From: Vreelandella arcis
Lineage (GTDB): Bacteria > Pseudomonadota > Gammaproteobacteria > Pseudomonadales > Halomonadaceae
NCBI RefSeq assembly: GCF_900103865.1
Contig: NZ_FNII01000005.1
Location: 124,001-188,000 of the forward strand
Reading direction: 5' to 3'
DNA length: 64,000 nucleotides
Below are positions 9,000 to 18,224 of the stretch, in pieces. The notes under the pieces were generated by a model. The model saw only the letters and a program-made list of their open reading frames with translations, was not told where the DNA came from and did not search any database. The stretch's first letter is position 1, and each line of letters opens with the position of its first letter. A program made the translations under genes and the position numbers.

Positions 9000-9782
9000 C
9001 TAGAAATGGTAGTTAGCTTGACGCTCGAGCAGCCGCTGCATGGCTGGCGTGGGCGACTCAATTTTGTGATAAGCACGGCTGGCGGCGTAGCTGTCGTTGA
9101 ACACATCAAAATAATCATCCAAGACGTCGGCGGCCGTCGCGTCGCCCCCCTGGCGCAACAGTTCAGCGGCCACTTCTACGGTGCATAAATGCGAACTTGA
9201 GGCAGCCTTGCGCAGCCGATAGCGGGACTCCCGCTCGGTGCGCAGCGGCAACACCGGCAGGGCATCAAGGTAAGGGCTTTTACGGAAAATTCGCCGCGCC
9301 TGTCGCCAGGTGCCATCCAGCAATATATACACCGGAATTTTACCGCTGCGCTTTGCGTCGCTAACCGCGTCTACCGAGACGACACGATCGGCATAATCGG
9401 GCTGATCGTCGGGAAACACCACAAAGGGCGCATAGCGCGGGTCTTTCAGCAGCGCGATCAAGCGTTCATCCGGCGCGGTGCGGTGCCAGGTAAACACCTG
9501 GGTTTGGGGCAGCACATCGCCAATCAAGCGCCCGGTATTGGTGGGTTTATAGTGCTCAATCCGGTGCGTTAACAGCCACACCTGGGCGTGGCTTTCGGCC
9601 TTAACCTGATAGGGGCATAGGCAATTTAACTCAGGCAAGTTGCAGCCTTCGCAACGCGTCACAAAGCTGCCCCGCGCCTTGAACTCGCGCCGAGGTGGGC
9701 GCGGATGGCCCGTCGCCGGGTCACGATCCACGCTTGCAGTATCGGCATTGGCATTATTCGAACCAGACTCTGAGACAGACAT
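9000..9782 (-). CDS. DTW domain protein, probable tRNA acp3U transferase (TapT/TuaA-like)
   Basis: A 260-residue DTW-domain protein. The family transfers the 3-amino-3-carboxypropyl group of SAM to uridine (acp3U47 in E. coli tRNA by TapT, formerly YfiP). It shows a cysteine-rich CEGCNLPELNCLC segment, the HRIEHYKPTNTGRL motif and the signature LLDGTWRQARRIFRKS with the DGTW core, then SHLCTVEVAAELL. The frame is open to 9929, but the start at 9782 is chosen because the upstream 49 residues overlap the bio operator region. It is transcribed divergently from bioB and ends only 60 bp from the TraB gene. Confidence 0.87.
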   Translation of the reverse strand: MSVSESGSNNANADTASVDRDPATGHPRPPRREFKARGSFVTRCEGCNLPELNCLCPYQVKAESHAQVWLLTHRIEHYKPTNTGRLIGDVLPQTQVFTWHRTAPDERLIALLKDPRYAPFVVFPDDQPDYADRVVSVDAVSDAKRSGKIPVYILLDGTWRQARRIFRKSPYLDALPVLPLRTERESRYRLRKAASSSHLCTVEVAAELLRQGGDATAADVLDDYFDVFNDSYAASRAYHKIESPTPAMQRLLERQANYHF

Positions 9783-9855
9783 CCGCACTCCAGCGGCTAA
9801 CAAGGGGTGCGGAGTATAAAACAAGGACGCCGCCAAAGACGAACCCTCCGGCATC

Positions 9856-9883
9856 GTAAACCTTAAAATTGACCTAAGTTGAC
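9856..9883 (+). promoter_or_regulatory. Candidate BirA (biotin) operator 1
   Basis: GTAAACC (9856-9862) and AGTTGAC (9877-9883) are separated by 14 bp. The known BirA operator of many bacteria is TTGTAAACC, a 14-16-bp spacer, and GGTTTACAA or the variant GGTTGACAA, so half-sites and spacing both fit. The right half overlaps the TTGACA -35 box of the bioB promoter. Binding is inferred. Confidence 0.6.
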
Positions 9884-9908
9884 ACCTAAAGTGCTTCGCC
9901 GCTAAAGT
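9879..9908 (+). promoter_or_regulatory. Probable bioB promoter
   Basis: A perfect -35 TTGACA (9879-9884) is followed after 18 bp by TAAAGT (9903-9908), four of six matches to the -10 consensus. The predicted start of transcription falls at about 9914-9916, inside the second BirA-like site. The promoter directs the bio operon. Confidence 0.5.
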
Positions 9909-9911
9909 CTC

Positions 9912-9939
9912 GTCAACTTTCAAAATCATTAAGGTTTAC
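9912..9939 (+). promoter_or_regulatory. Candidate BirA operator 2, overlapping the bioB leader and ribosome-binding site
   Basis: GTCAACT (9912-9918), a 14-bp spacer, then GGTTTAC (9933-9939). This is the exact reverse complement of operator 1's half-site arrangement, so the two sites mirror each other across the promoter. It covers the predicted transcription start and the AAGG ribosome-binding site just before the GTG start at 9942. Confidence 0.55.
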
Positions 9940-9941
9940 CC

Positions 9942-11003
9942 GTGACCACCGCCACCCAACGCCACGACTGGACGCTTGACGAAATTAACGCGCTTTTTGC
10001 GCTGCCGTTCAATGATCTGCTGTTTCAAGCCCAGCAGGTTCACCGCGCCCACTTCGACGCTAACGCAGTGCAGGTTTCTACTTTACTGTCGATTAAAACC
10101 GGCGCCTGCCCGGAAGACTGCAAATACTGCCCCCAATCCGGCCACTACAATACCCAACTAGAAAAAGAGAAGCTGCTGGAAATTGAAAAAGTCGTCGAGC
10201 AAGCCAAGGCGGCAAAAGAGGCGGGCGCAAGCCGTTTTTGTATGGGTGCCGCGTGGCGCAGCCCCCGGGATAAAGACCTGGTGTTGGTGGAAGAGATGGT
10301 TCGCCAGGTCAAAGCCTTAGGGCTTGAAACCTGTATGACCCTGGGCATGGTTGATGGCGACCAGGCCAGCCGCCTGGCGTCCGCAGGGCTCGATTACTAC
10401 AACCATAACCTGGATACCTCCCCCGATTACTACGGTGAAATCATCACCACCCGCACCTTCAGCGACCGGCTGGATACCTTGGCTACCGTTCGCGAAGCGG
10501 GCATGAAGGTGTGCTCCGGCGGTATTCTGGGTATGGGCGAAGACCCCAAGGATCGCAGCGCGCTCTTGCAGCAATTGGCCAAACTCTCCCCGCATCCCGA
10601 ATCCGTCCCGATCAATATGCTGGTCAAGGTGCCCGGCACGCCGTTGGAGAACGTTGAGGATCTGGATCCTATCGAGTTTATCCGCGCCATTGCGGTGGCC
10701 CGTATTATGATGCCTCAAAGCCACGTGCGGCTTTCCGCGGGTCGTGAGCAAATGAACGAATCGACCCAGGCGTTAGCGTTTTTGGCTGGGGCCAACTCGA
10801 TTTTCTATGGCGATAAACTGCTAACAACCGGCAACCCCCAGGCCGATCGCGACCGTGCCCTGTTTGCCAAGCTGGGCCTACACCCTGAAAAGATCGAGAC
10901 CTGCGAAAGCGATGATGCTGAAGCGGCTCGCCTCGCCCAACAGGCGCAGCAGCAGGTAAATGCCGAGCGCGTCGCCGAGCTAGCGGTGGATGCCAGTGTC
11001 TGA
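9942..11003 (+). CDS. bioB: Biotin synthase
   Basis: A 353-residue radical-SAM enzyme that inserts sulfur into dethiobiotin. The radical SAM cluster ligands are in CPEDCKYC (Cys56, Cys60, Cys63), and the second-cluster neighbourhood shows [13 protein letters not shown] and RLSAGREQM, where the conserved Arg ligand lies. Length matches E. coli BioB (346). The start is GTG at 9942 with AAGG seven bases upstream. It is the first gene of bioBFHCDA. Its end overlaps bioF by 14 bp. Confidence 0.97.
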   Translation: MTTATQRHDWTLDEINALFALPFNDLLFQAQQVHRAHFDANAVQVSTLLSIKTGACPEDCKYCPQSGHYNTQLEKEKLLEIEKVVEQAKAAKEAGASRFCMGAAWRSPRDKDLVLVEEMVRQVKALGLETCMTLGMVDGDQASRLASAGLDYYNHNLDTSPDYYGEIITTRTFSDRLDTLATVREAGMKVCSGGILGMGEDPKDRSALLQQLAKLSPHPESVPINMLVKVPGTPLENVEDLDPIEFIRAIAVARIMMPQSHVRLSAGREQMNESTQALAFLAGANSIFYGDKLLTTGNPQADRDRALFAKLGLHPEKIETCESDDAEAARLAQQAQQQVNAERVAELAVDASV

Positions 11004-12150
11004 AGCGTGGCAACAACGCTTAACCGATGCCCGTACTGATCGCCAACAGGCACATCGTTGGCGAACTCGGCAGGTAGTCAAAAGCAACACCCTCGACTTT
11101 GCCGGTAACGACTATCTGGGGCTTGCCCAAGACCCTCGCGTCTGCGAAGCCCAAGCAGAAGGCGCGCGCCGTTACGGTGCGGGTGCAGGCGCTTCGCATT
11201 TAGTCAGCGGCCACCTGGAAGTTCATGACGCACTGGAAGACGCCCTGGCACAGTGGACGGGGCGCGAACGTGCGCTGTTGTTTTCCACCGGCTATATGGC
11301 GAATCTCGGCGTGCTGCAATCGCTGGCTGACCGCCATACGGCTATCTTTCAAGACCGCCTAAACCACGCATCGTTAATCGATGGCGCGACGCTAAGCGGT
11401 GCTCGCTTACGGCGCTATCATCACCGTAACAGCAATGATCTCGCCCGCCTGCTGGAGCGCAGTGAGCGCCAGCACAAGCTAGTGGTCAGCGACGGGGTGT
11501 TTAGCATGGATGGCGATGTCGCCGAGATCGCCACGCTTGCTCACGTCAGCCAGCGGCACAACGCCTGGCTGATGATTGACGATGCCCATGGCGTCGGCGT
11601 GCTGGGCGAGAACGGCAGCGGCTGTGCTGGCGGCGTCACTAGCCAGGACGTGCCGATTCTGGTGGGCACCCTGGGCAAAGCGTTGGGCACGGCGGGCGCC
11701 TTTGTGGCCGGGGATGCCGAGTTAATCGATCATTTGATTCAGTTTTCACGCAGCTATGTGTACACCACCGCCCAGCCCCCGGCGATTGCCGCCGCCACCC
11801 TTAAAGCGCTAGAGATCGTTCAGGGAGAGCCGGAACACCGCGCCCAGCTAAACGCCAACATCGCCTACTTTCGCCGTGCGGCGCTGCCCTTGGGACTACC
11901 GCTTAGCGATTCGGCTACCCCCATTCAGCCGCTGCTACTCGACAGCGAGACCCGCGTCATGACCTGGGCTGCCAGGCTCGCCCAGCAAAGTATTTACGTC
12001 GGCGCCATTCGCCCGCCCACGGTGCCCAACGGTGAGGCACGCCTGCGCATTACGCTTAGCGCCAAACATAGCCACAGCGACATCGACCGCTTGCTGGAAG
12101 GGCTGAACAGTTGTCAGCGCGAGGAGGCCGCATGCCACGTCACCGCTTAA
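10990..12150 (+). CDS. bioF: 8-amino-7-oxononanoate synthase
   Basis: The 386-residue PLP enzyme condenses pimeloyl-ACP with alanine. Motifs of the alpha-oxoamine synthase family are visible: [35 protein letters not shown] (Asp binding the PLP nitrogen), and [16 protein letters not shown] carrying the Schiff-base lysine. The ATG at 10990 overlaps the end of bioB; an in-frame GTG lies at 10996. It is the second gene of the operon and overlaps bioH by 19 bp. Confidence 0.96.
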   Translation: MPVSEAWQQRLTDARTDRQQAHRWRTRQVVKSNTLDFAGNDYLGLAQDPRVCEAQAEGARRYGAGAGASHLVSGHLEVHDALEDALAQWTGRERALLFSTGYMANLGVLQSLADRHTAIFQDRLNHASLIDGATLSGARLRRYHHRNSNDLARLLERSERQHKLVVSDGVFSMDGDVAEIATLAHVSQRHNAWLMIDDAHGVGVLGENGSGCAGGVTSQDVPILVGTLGKALGTAGAFVAGDAELIDHLIQFSRSYVYTTAQPPAIAAATLKALEIVQGEPEHRAQLNANIAYFRRAALPLGLPLSDSATPIQPLLLDSETRVMTWAARLAQQSIYVGAIRPPTVPNGEARLRITLSAKHSHSDIDRLLEGLNSCQREEAACHVTA

Positions 12151-12854
12151 TACTGCTTTCTGGTTGGGGCGTGGATAGGCGCATCTGGCAACCGCTCGAT
12201 GACTTTTGGCCCGAGCATATAGAAGCGCAGTCAGTTGACTGGCCGGGCTATGGCAATACACCAGCATTGCCCGAAAACGCTACCCTCGAACAGCTTGCCA
12301 GCGCCATGGCCGATCAACTTCCCGAGGATGCCGTATGGGTAGGCTGGTCGCTGGGTGGACTATTGGCCACCGCGCTACTCGATCAGCTTCCAGCACCGCG
12401 CGGTCTTTTGCTGATTGGCACAGGCGAGCGGTTTTGTAGCGATGATGGTGTTAGCAAGCATGAACTTGCCAGCTTCCGCCGGGCTTTTACCCGGGAGCCA
12501 GATATCACCTGGCAGCATTTTTTACGCTGGCAGGCCCAGGGTGAGCCCACCCCACGCCACGCCCACCGGCAATTGCGCGCGCTCCTCGGCGACCACGCCA
12601 GCGCCGATCACACTACGCTATCCCAAGGCCTTGACTGGCTTGCCAATGTGGATAATACCCAGCGTTTGCAACAGGCGCCTTGCCCGGTGATTCGCCTGAT
12701 CGGAGAGCACGACCCCCTGATTGGCGCCAGCAAGCATGCTCGGGCGGTGCCGCTTGCCCACAGCGGCCATTGCCCCATGCTCTCGCAACCGGCACGGCTG
12801 GCCACCGTCTTGGCTGAGCAAGCATCAGCGTTCGCCGCTAAGGAGCTAGTGTGA
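12132..12854 (+). CDS. bioH: Pimeloyl-ACP methyl ester carboxylesterase BioH
   Basis: A 240-residue alpha/beta hydrolase that cleaves the methyl ester of pimeloyl-ACP to end the BioC-BioH pimelate pathway. The nucleophile is Ser73 in VGWSLGGLLA, the acid is the Asp in IGEHDPLIG and the base is the His in AHSGHCPML. The start at 12132 is preceded by GAGGAGG and gives [13 protein letters not shown], the BioH N-terminus; the open frame upstream to 12111 is ignored. In E. coli bioH lies outside the bio operon; here it sits between bioF and bioC, so the operon is self-contained. Confidence 0.94.
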   Translation: MPRHRLILLSGWGVDRRIWQPLDDFWPEHIEAQSVDWPGYGNTPALPENATLEQLASAMADQLPEDAVWVGWSLGGLLATALLDQLPAPRGLLLIGTGERFCSDDGVSKHELASFRRAFTREPDITWQHFLRWQAQGEPTPRHAHRQLRALLGDHASADHTTLSQGLDWLANVDNTQRLQQAPCPVIRLIGEHDPLIGASKHARAVPLAHSGHCPMLSQPARLATVLAEQASAFAAKELV

Positions 12855-13654
12855 GTACCACCACAGCGACCCCAGCGCTGCGCTGCCCAGTGACGTCTAG
12901 CTGGCAGGCAAACGTTGCCCGCGCTTTCTCCCGGGCAGCCCCGCAATACGATGCCTTGGCTAGCGCCCAGCGCCATATCGGCACAACCCTCTGGAACCAC
13001 TTACCTGACACCGCGGGGCTGAACATTTTGGACTTGGGCTGCGGCACTGGCTATTGGACTCAGCGGCTGGCGAAACGCTACCCCAGCGCTCGACTTTCCG
13101 GCCTGGATCTAGCCCCCGGGATGCTGGAGGAGGCGCGCCAGCGCTATGGTGACACTATCCACTGGCAGCAAGGCGATGCCGCCGCGCTGCCGTTTAGTGG
13201 GCAACGTTTTGATCTGGTGTTTTCCAACCTGGCGATCCAATGGTGCCCCGACATCGACGCGGTGATGGGTGAAATACAGCGCGTGCTTAGCGATACCGGT
13301 CAAGCGTATATCACCACGCTGCTGCCCGGCACGCTTAGCGAAGTCGCCGATGCCTGGCAGCGCCCGGAGGCACTGCTCACCACGCCCAGTGCCGCCGAGC
13401 TGAAGCGCGCCGTTGTCAACAGCGGGCTTACGTTGGCACGTCAGTCTGCCCAGTGGCGCACGTTTTACTACCCCGACCTAAAAGCGGTGATGGCCTCTAT
13501 CAAAGGTGTGGGCGCTCAAGTGGCACGCCCCGGCGCTCGAATTACCCGCGCCGAGGTGGCGGGCGCCCGCGAGCGCTTTGAAACCCTTCGCGAAGCACAA
13601 GGCCTGCCCGTCAGCTACCGCTGCTTTACCCTGCAGCTGGAAAAATCGGCATGA
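12851..13654 (+). CDS. bioC: Malonyl-ACP O-methyltransferase BioC
   Basis: A 267-residue SAM-dependent methyltransferase that methylates malonyl-ACP, disguising it as a fatty-acid primer for pimelate synthesis. It has the N-terminal FSRAAPQYDALASAQRHIG of BioC, the SAM motif ILDLGCGTGYWTQRLA and FDLVFSNLAIQWCPD. The GTG start overlaps the bioH stop by 4 bp (GTGA). It works together with the adjacent BioH and with housekeeping fatty-acid synthesis enzymes. Confidence 0.95.
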   Translation: MSTTTATPALRCPVTSSWQANVARAFSRAAPQYDALASAQRHIGTTLWNHLPDTAGLNILDLGCGTGYWTQRLAKRYPSARLSGLDLAPGMLEEARQRYGDTIHWQQGDAAALPFSGQRFDLVFSNLAIQWCPDIDAVMGEIQRVLSDTGQAYITTLLPGTLSEVADAWQRPEALLTTPSAAELKRAVVNSGLTLARQSAQWRTFYYPDLKAVMASIKGVGAQVARPGARITRAEVAGARERFETLREAQGLPVSYRCFTLQLEKSA

Positions 13655-14340
13655 GCGTCTATTTCGTCACCGGCACCGATACCGATGCAGGCAAAACCCT
13701 GGCCACCAGTGCGTTGCTGTACGCCGCCAAACGCCAGCAGCTCAGCACGCTGGGCTTAAAGCCCATCGCCTCGGGCAGCCAGGCGACGTCTGACGGGCTG
13801 CGCAATAGCGATGCCCTGGCCCTGCAAGCACAAAGCGTTCCGCCGGTCGCCTACACCACGGTTAATTCGATCACCTTTGAGCCCGCTATTGCGCCCCATT
13901 TAGCCGCGATAGAGGCAGGCCGGCCGCTGAATATCAGCGTTATCACGGGTATTTTACGCGAAACGCTTAACCACACCCCGCGTGATCTAACGCTGATTGA
14001 AGGGGCAGGCGGTTGGCGCGTACCGCTCAACGAACGTGAGGATTTTTGCGACATTCCCAACGTCCTGCGCCTGCCGGTCATCCTGGTCGTCGGGCTTAAA
14101 CTGGGCTGTCTTAATCATGCACAACTCACCGCGGAAGCTATTATCGCCGACGGCCTGACGCTGGCGGGCTGGGTGGGTAGCGTGGTTGATCCCGCCTTTG
14201 AAGCTGACTCTGCCCGCTTTGAGGCCAACATTGCGCATCTAAACGCCAAACTCGCAGCCCCCTGTTTGGGCGTAATCCCCCATCTTAATGCCCCCAGCGC
14301 TGCTGCTGCCCACCCCTATCTTTCTCTGGAGCCGTTATGA
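13651..14340 (+). CDS. bioD: Dethiobiotin synthetase
   Basis: A 229-residue ATP-dependent carboxylase that closes the ureido ring of dethiobiotin. The N-terminal P-loop YFVTGTDTDAGKTLATSALL is typical, as are LKPIASGS and the IEGAGGWRVPLN motif. The ATG overlaps the bioC stop by 4 bp (ATGA), and its own stop overlaps the bioA start by 4 bp. It takes the DAPA made by BioA and passes dethiobiotin to BioB. Confidence 0.96.
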   Translation: MSVYFVTGTDTDAGKTLATSALLYAAKRQQLSTLGLKPIASGSQATSDGLRNSDALALQAQSVPPVAYTTVNSITFEPAIAPHLAAIEAGRPLNISVITGILRETLNHTPRDLTLIEGAGGWRVPLNEREDFCDIPNVLRLPVILVVGLKLGCLNHAQLTAEAIIADGLTLAGWVGSVVDPAFEADSARFEANIAHLNAKLAAPCLGVIPHLNAPSAAAAHPYLSLEPL

Positions 14341-15617
14341 ACACGCCGGTTTGGCACCCCTATGCGAACTTAAAAACCCAAACGCCCGCACCCAAAGTGG
14401 TGGGCGGTGACGGCGCTCATTTTGTGCTTGAGAGCGGCGAGCGTTTGCTGGATGCCACCTGCTCCTGGTGGTGCATGATTCACGGTTACAGCCATCCGCG
14501 CTTGGTAGCGGCCATTCGCGAGCAGGCAGGTGAGCTTTGCCATGTGATGCTCGGCGGCCTAACCCACAACCCCGCCGATCAATTAGCCCATGAGCTGGTG
14601 CGAATCACTCCGGACGGGCTGAATCATGTGTTCTACTCCGACAGCGGTTCGGTGGGCATGGAAGTGGCCATGAAAATGGCCCTGCAATATCAAGTGCTCA
14701 CCGGCCACCCCGGCAAGCAAAAAATGCTTTCGCTGATGAAGGCCTACCACGGTGATACCACCGGCTGCATGGCAGTCTGCGACCCGGAAGAAGGCATGCA
14801 TGGCCTGTTCGCAAGCCTGCTGCCCCAGCACCATTTCGCCTCGGCGCCCACGGCCCCTTTTGATGCCACGCCGCCACAGGTAGACCACGATCTCAGTGCT
14901 CTGCGTGACGTACTTGAGCACCATCATGACGAGATCGCAGCGCTACTCATGGAGCCGCTGCTACAAGCGGCGGGCGGGCTCAATATGACCTCGCCGGACT
15001 ATTTGCGCGGCGCGCGGGCGTTGTGTGATGAGTTTGGTGTGCTGCTGATTTTTGACGAAGTGGCCACCGGCTTTGGCCGCACGGGAAAACTGTTTGCCGC
15101 CGACCATGCGGATGTAACGCCGGATATCATGGTGCTCTCTAAAGGTTTGACCGGCGGTTATTTGGGCCACGCCGCCACCCTGGCCACGGATCGCGTCCAC
15201 GACGCCTTTATCGGCGATAGCGAACACCATGCTTTTATGCACGGCCCTACGTTTATGGGGAACCCGCTGGCCTGTCGCGTGGCACTGGAAAGTTTGCGTG
15301 TGTTTGAGGAAGAGGATTATCTGGGCAAAATCGCCGCGCTCAGCCGAATTCTTAGCCGCGAGCTGCTCGACGATGGTGCCCTTAATGCCCACCCCGCCGT
15401 GGCTGATGTGCGCGTACTGGGTGCCACCGCCGTGATTGAAGCACACTCCGCCGAGGCGCTGAAAGGCGTGGGCAGCTTTGCCCGCGAGCGGGGCGTGTGG
15501 CTAAGGCCCATCGGTCGCTGGCTGTATACCATGCCCGCCTACATCACCTCTGAAAGTGAAATGGCCCAAATTACCGACGTAATGAAGGCGTGGTTTCTTG
15601 ATGGATCAGCGTCTTAA
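14337..15617 (+). CDS. bioA: Adenosylmethionine-8-amino-7-oxononanoate aminotransferase
   Basis: A 426-residue class III PLP aminotransferase that uses SAM as amino donor to convert KAPA to DAPA. The N-terminus VWHPYANLKTQ and the CSWWCMIHGYSHPRL segment are BioA-specific; LLIFDEVATGFGRTG holds the PLP-binding Asp, and LSKGLTGGYLGHAAT the Schiff-base Lys. It is the last gene of the operon. In E. coli bioA is divergent from bioB; here it is downstream and in line. Its stop overlaps the convergent sirtuin gene's stop by 4 bp. Confidence 0.97.
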   Translation: MNTPVWHPYANLKTQTPAPKVVGGDGAHFVLESGERLLDATCSWWCMIHGYSHPRLVAAIREQAGELCHVMLGGLTHNPADQLAHELVRITPDGLNHVFYSDSGSVGMEVAMKMALQYQVLTGHPGKQKMLSLMKAYHGDTTGCMAVCDPEEGMHGLFASLLPQHHFASAPTAPFDATPPQVDHDLSALRDVLEHHHDEIAALLMEPLLQAAGGLNMTSPDYLRGARALCDEFGVLLIFDEVATGFGRTGKLFAADHADVTPDIMVLSKGLTGGYLGHAATLATDRVHDAFIGDSEHHAFMHGPTFMGNPLACRVALESLRVFEEEDYLGKIAALSRILSRELLDDGALNAHPAVADVRVLGATAVIEAHSAEALKGVGSFARERGVWLRPIGRWLYTMPAYITSESEMAQITDVMKAWFLDGSAS

Positions 15618-16327
15618 GGCAATATCAAATTGCCTTGTTTACGCCACTGATTGACCAGCGCGGGAACGCCCTCACCAGCGTTGGTGTTAACCGCCAACAC
15701 GCCCGGTGGGGTTAGCGAATCGGCGTCGGGGTCAACCAAGGCACACGGGGTATCCAGCTCAATGTAGGAAAGCAGCGAGGCGGCAGGCATTACCGCCAGC
15801 GACGTGCCCACCACTAGAAAAAAATCCGCTTGGCTCGCAATGTCACAGGCATCTTCAAACAGCGGTACTGACTCGCCGAACCACACCACGTCCGGGCGCA
15901 GTTGGCTGCCCTTGTCGCATACATCACCAAGGGTAATCCCCCCTTTGGGCAGCGGGTAGCGAAGGCGCGCGTCTACCGATGAGCGCGCTTTTAGAATCTC
16001 GCCGTGAAGGTGTAGCACATGGCGGGAGCCTGCCCGCTCATGCAGGTCATCAATATTTTGGGTAATCACGCTGACCTTAAACCCGTCCTGTTCAAGGGCT
16101 GCCAAGGCTTTATGGGCCGCGTTGGGTTTGGCTTTGCGGATTTGATCGCGGCGCTGATTATAAAAATGCAACACCCGCTCAGGATCGCGTCGCCATCCTT
16201 CCGGCGTAGCCACCTCCTCCACCGGATATTCTTCCCACAGGCCGTCACTGGCACGAAAGGTTTTGATGCCGCTCTCTACGCTGATACCCGAGCCGGTAAA
16301 TACCACCAAGTGTGGGGATGCTGTCAT
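15614..16327 (-). CDS. SIR2 family NAD-dependent deacylase lacking the zinc cysteines
   Basis: A 237-residue sirtuin that would remove acyl groups from protein lysines using NAD+. It has GSGISVESGIKTFR (NAD loop), ITQNIDDLHERAG, the catalytic His108 in HLHGE, VWFGESVPL and VVGTSLAVMPA. Tyr56 and Arg59 in FYNQRR match the YxxR acyl-pocket pair of SIRT5/CobB-type desuccinylases. The segment that normally carries four zinc cysteines (after HLHGE) contains only one Cys (GDVCDKG), so the structural zinc appears absent. Its 3' end overlaps bioA tail to tail by 4 bp. Confidence 0.9.
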   Translation of the reverse strand: MTASPHLVVFTGSGISVESGIKTFRASDGLWEEYPVEEVATPEGWRRDPERVLHFYNQRRDQIRKAKPNAAHKALAALEQDGFKVSVITQNIDDLHERAGSRHVLHLHGEILKARSSVDARLRYPLPKGGITLGDVCDKGSQLRPDVVWFGESVPLFEDACDIASQADFFLVVGTSLAVMPAASLLSYIELDTPCALVDPDADSLTPPGVLAVNTNAGEGVPALVNQWRKQGNLILP

Positions 16328-16376
16328 CGTGGCCTCGTCATTGTCTTCAGCAGTGTCAGCCGCTTACTGTATCAGC

Positions 16377-18143
16377 CTAATATACCAGTTGCCCCACGGT
16401 TCCTGCGAAACGCTGCTTATTGCGATAGGGGTAAACGTCGATCACCCGCCCGTCAATAATCGCCCGCTGCAACTCCTGCCAATAGCTGGCATCGAATAGC
16501 TCCGGGTGTTGCTCCATAAACAGCCGACGAAGCTCTGGGTTGGCAAACATAAAGGGGCCAAATTCTTCGGGAAAAATATCGTTAGGGCCGATAGACAACG
16601 TCTCGGCTCCCCCTGACTGGAAGTCATTGCTATAGGATTTGGGAATATGCCGAAAACGGCATTCGGTGAGGTAGCAGACTTCATCATAGTCGTAAAAAAT
16701 CACCCGGCCGTGGCGGGTGACGCCAAAGTTTTTCAGGAGCATATCGCCGGGGAAAATATTCGCCGCCGCCATCTGCTTAATGGCGTTGCCGTAGTCTTTT
16801 AGCACCATCGCCTGCTCAGCGGCACTGCATTCTTCCAGGTAGATATTCAGCGGGGTCATCATGCGCTCAGTGTAACAGTGCTTGATAATCACCTTGTCGT
16901 CTTTCAGCGAGACGATGGAAGGTGCAACCGCTAGTAAATGTTCAAGGCACTCTGGGTCGAAGTGATCCTGACGTACGGTAAAATTAGAAAACTCCTGGGT
17001 ATCCGCCATACGCCCTACCCGATCGTGGCGTTTCACTAGGCGGTACTTTTCGCGCACCACGGCGTGGGTAACGTCTTTGGCTGGGTCGAATTTATCTTTA
17101 ATGATTTTAAACACGGTGCGAAAGCTGGGCAGTACAAACACCGCCATCACCATGCCGCGCACGCCTGGGGCGATAATAAATTGATCTTCGCGCTTGGCCA
17201 CCTGGCGGTTCAACGCCCGGAAAAACTCGGTTTTGCCGTGCTTAAAAAAACCGATAGCAGCGTAAAGCTCCCCTTCCGGCTTGTGCGGCATTAGTTGCTG
17301 GAGGTAATCGACAAACTCTCTGGGCACCGCCACCTCGACCTGAAAATAGGCGCGGGTGAAGGAGAAGATAATCGATACCTCGTCGGTTTCCGTGAGCACC
17401 GTATCCAGATGCAAGCGGGGATCGCCCCCTTGCTCCTCACCATAACCTTCACCGTGCAATACCGGTAAAACCAGCGGCACCTGCTCGCCACCCCCCGAGA
17501 TACGGCCCACTAGATAGGCCCCTTTGTTGCGGTAGAACACACTTTTCAAAAGCTCTATTTGAGCATCATCTGCCTGCATAATCGCCGGGGGAAGCTGTGC
17601 CTCAAGCAGCTCGGCCCCTAGCTTAGTATCGCGTTCAAGGTCGACAAACCGGTTTTCAAACGGCGCCTCTACCAACGCCCAGGCTAAGGCGCCGGGCCAA
17701 TCGCCATTGACCTTTTCCCGACGGCACAGCTCAATCCCCGAGCGGTGCGCGGCATCCTCTCGGGAGCTATACACAAACATCCACTCGTTACGGATATGGC
17801 GGTGCTGAAAAATCGAGCAAAATAGCGAGTTGAAAAACGTTTCTGCCAGCTCGTAGTCGAGCCGCTGGCTAATCAATTCCGCATAATGGGTTCGCGCTTC
17901 GCCCCAGGTTTCGCAGTGGGCCAACACCTCATGGCTGAAGGTGCGCTGCAAACGCCCCATGGTGTCGTTGACTTTTTCTTCATAGAGGTTGATGCGCGAC
18001 GCCGAGGCCTGCTGGGCGTCACGCCACGCCGCGTCACGAAAACGCCGGCTGGCATCAGCGGTGATCTGTTTAAAGCGCGCACGGTACTCGTCAAAGCCGT
18101 GCAATACGGTGGCCGCTAAGCGATACGCGGGAGAAAGTTTCAC
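16377..18143 (-). CDS. aceK: Isocitrate dehydrogenase kinase/phosphatase
   Basis: A 588-residue bifunctional enzyme that phosphorylates and dephosphorylates isocitrate dehydrogenase, switching carbon between the TCA cycle and the glyoxylate bypass. Family landmarks include the ATP loop IAPGVRGMVMAVFVLPSF and the kinase-like DMLLKNFGVTRHGRVIFYDYDEVCYLTECRFR, read here as catalytic loop plus DYDE metal motif. Length matches E. coli AceK (578). In E. coli it ends the aceBAK operon; no aceA or aceB is adjacent here, so it is transcribed on its own. Confidence 0.96.
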   Translation of the reverse strand: MKLSPAYRLAATVLHGFDEYRARFKQITADASRRFRDAAWRDAQQASASRINLYEEKVNDTMGRLQRTFSHEVLAHCETWGEARTHYAELISQRLDYELAETFFNSLFCSIFQHRHIRNEWMFVYSSREDAAHRSGIELCRREKVNGDWPGALAWALVEAPFENRFVDLERDTKLGAELLEAQLPPAIMQADDAQIELLKSVFYRNKGAYLVGRISGGGEQVPLVLPVLHGEGYGEEQGGDPRLHLDTVLTETDEVSIIFSFTRAYFQVEVAVPREFVDYLQQLMPHKPEGELYAAIGFFKHGKTEFFRALNRQVAKREDQFIIAPGVRGMVMAVFVLPSFRTVFKIIKDKFDPAKDVTHAVVREKYRLVKRHDRVGRMADTQEFSNFTVRQDHFDPECLEHLLAVAPSIVSLKDDKVIIKHCYTERMMTPLNIYLEECSAAEQAMVLKDYGNAIKQMAAANIFPGDMLLKNFGVTRHGRVIFYDYDEVCYLTECRFRHIPKSYSNDFQSGGAETLSIGPNDIFPEEFGPFMFANPELRRLFMEQHPELFDASYWQELQRAIIDGRVIDVYPYRNKQRFAGTVGQLVY

Positions 18144-18224
18144 GGGCTAACCTCCTGTCGATTTTGCCTAGCGTTACCCAACGGCAAACTACATGCGAGG
18201 CGACCTTGGTGGGTAACCCACCTA

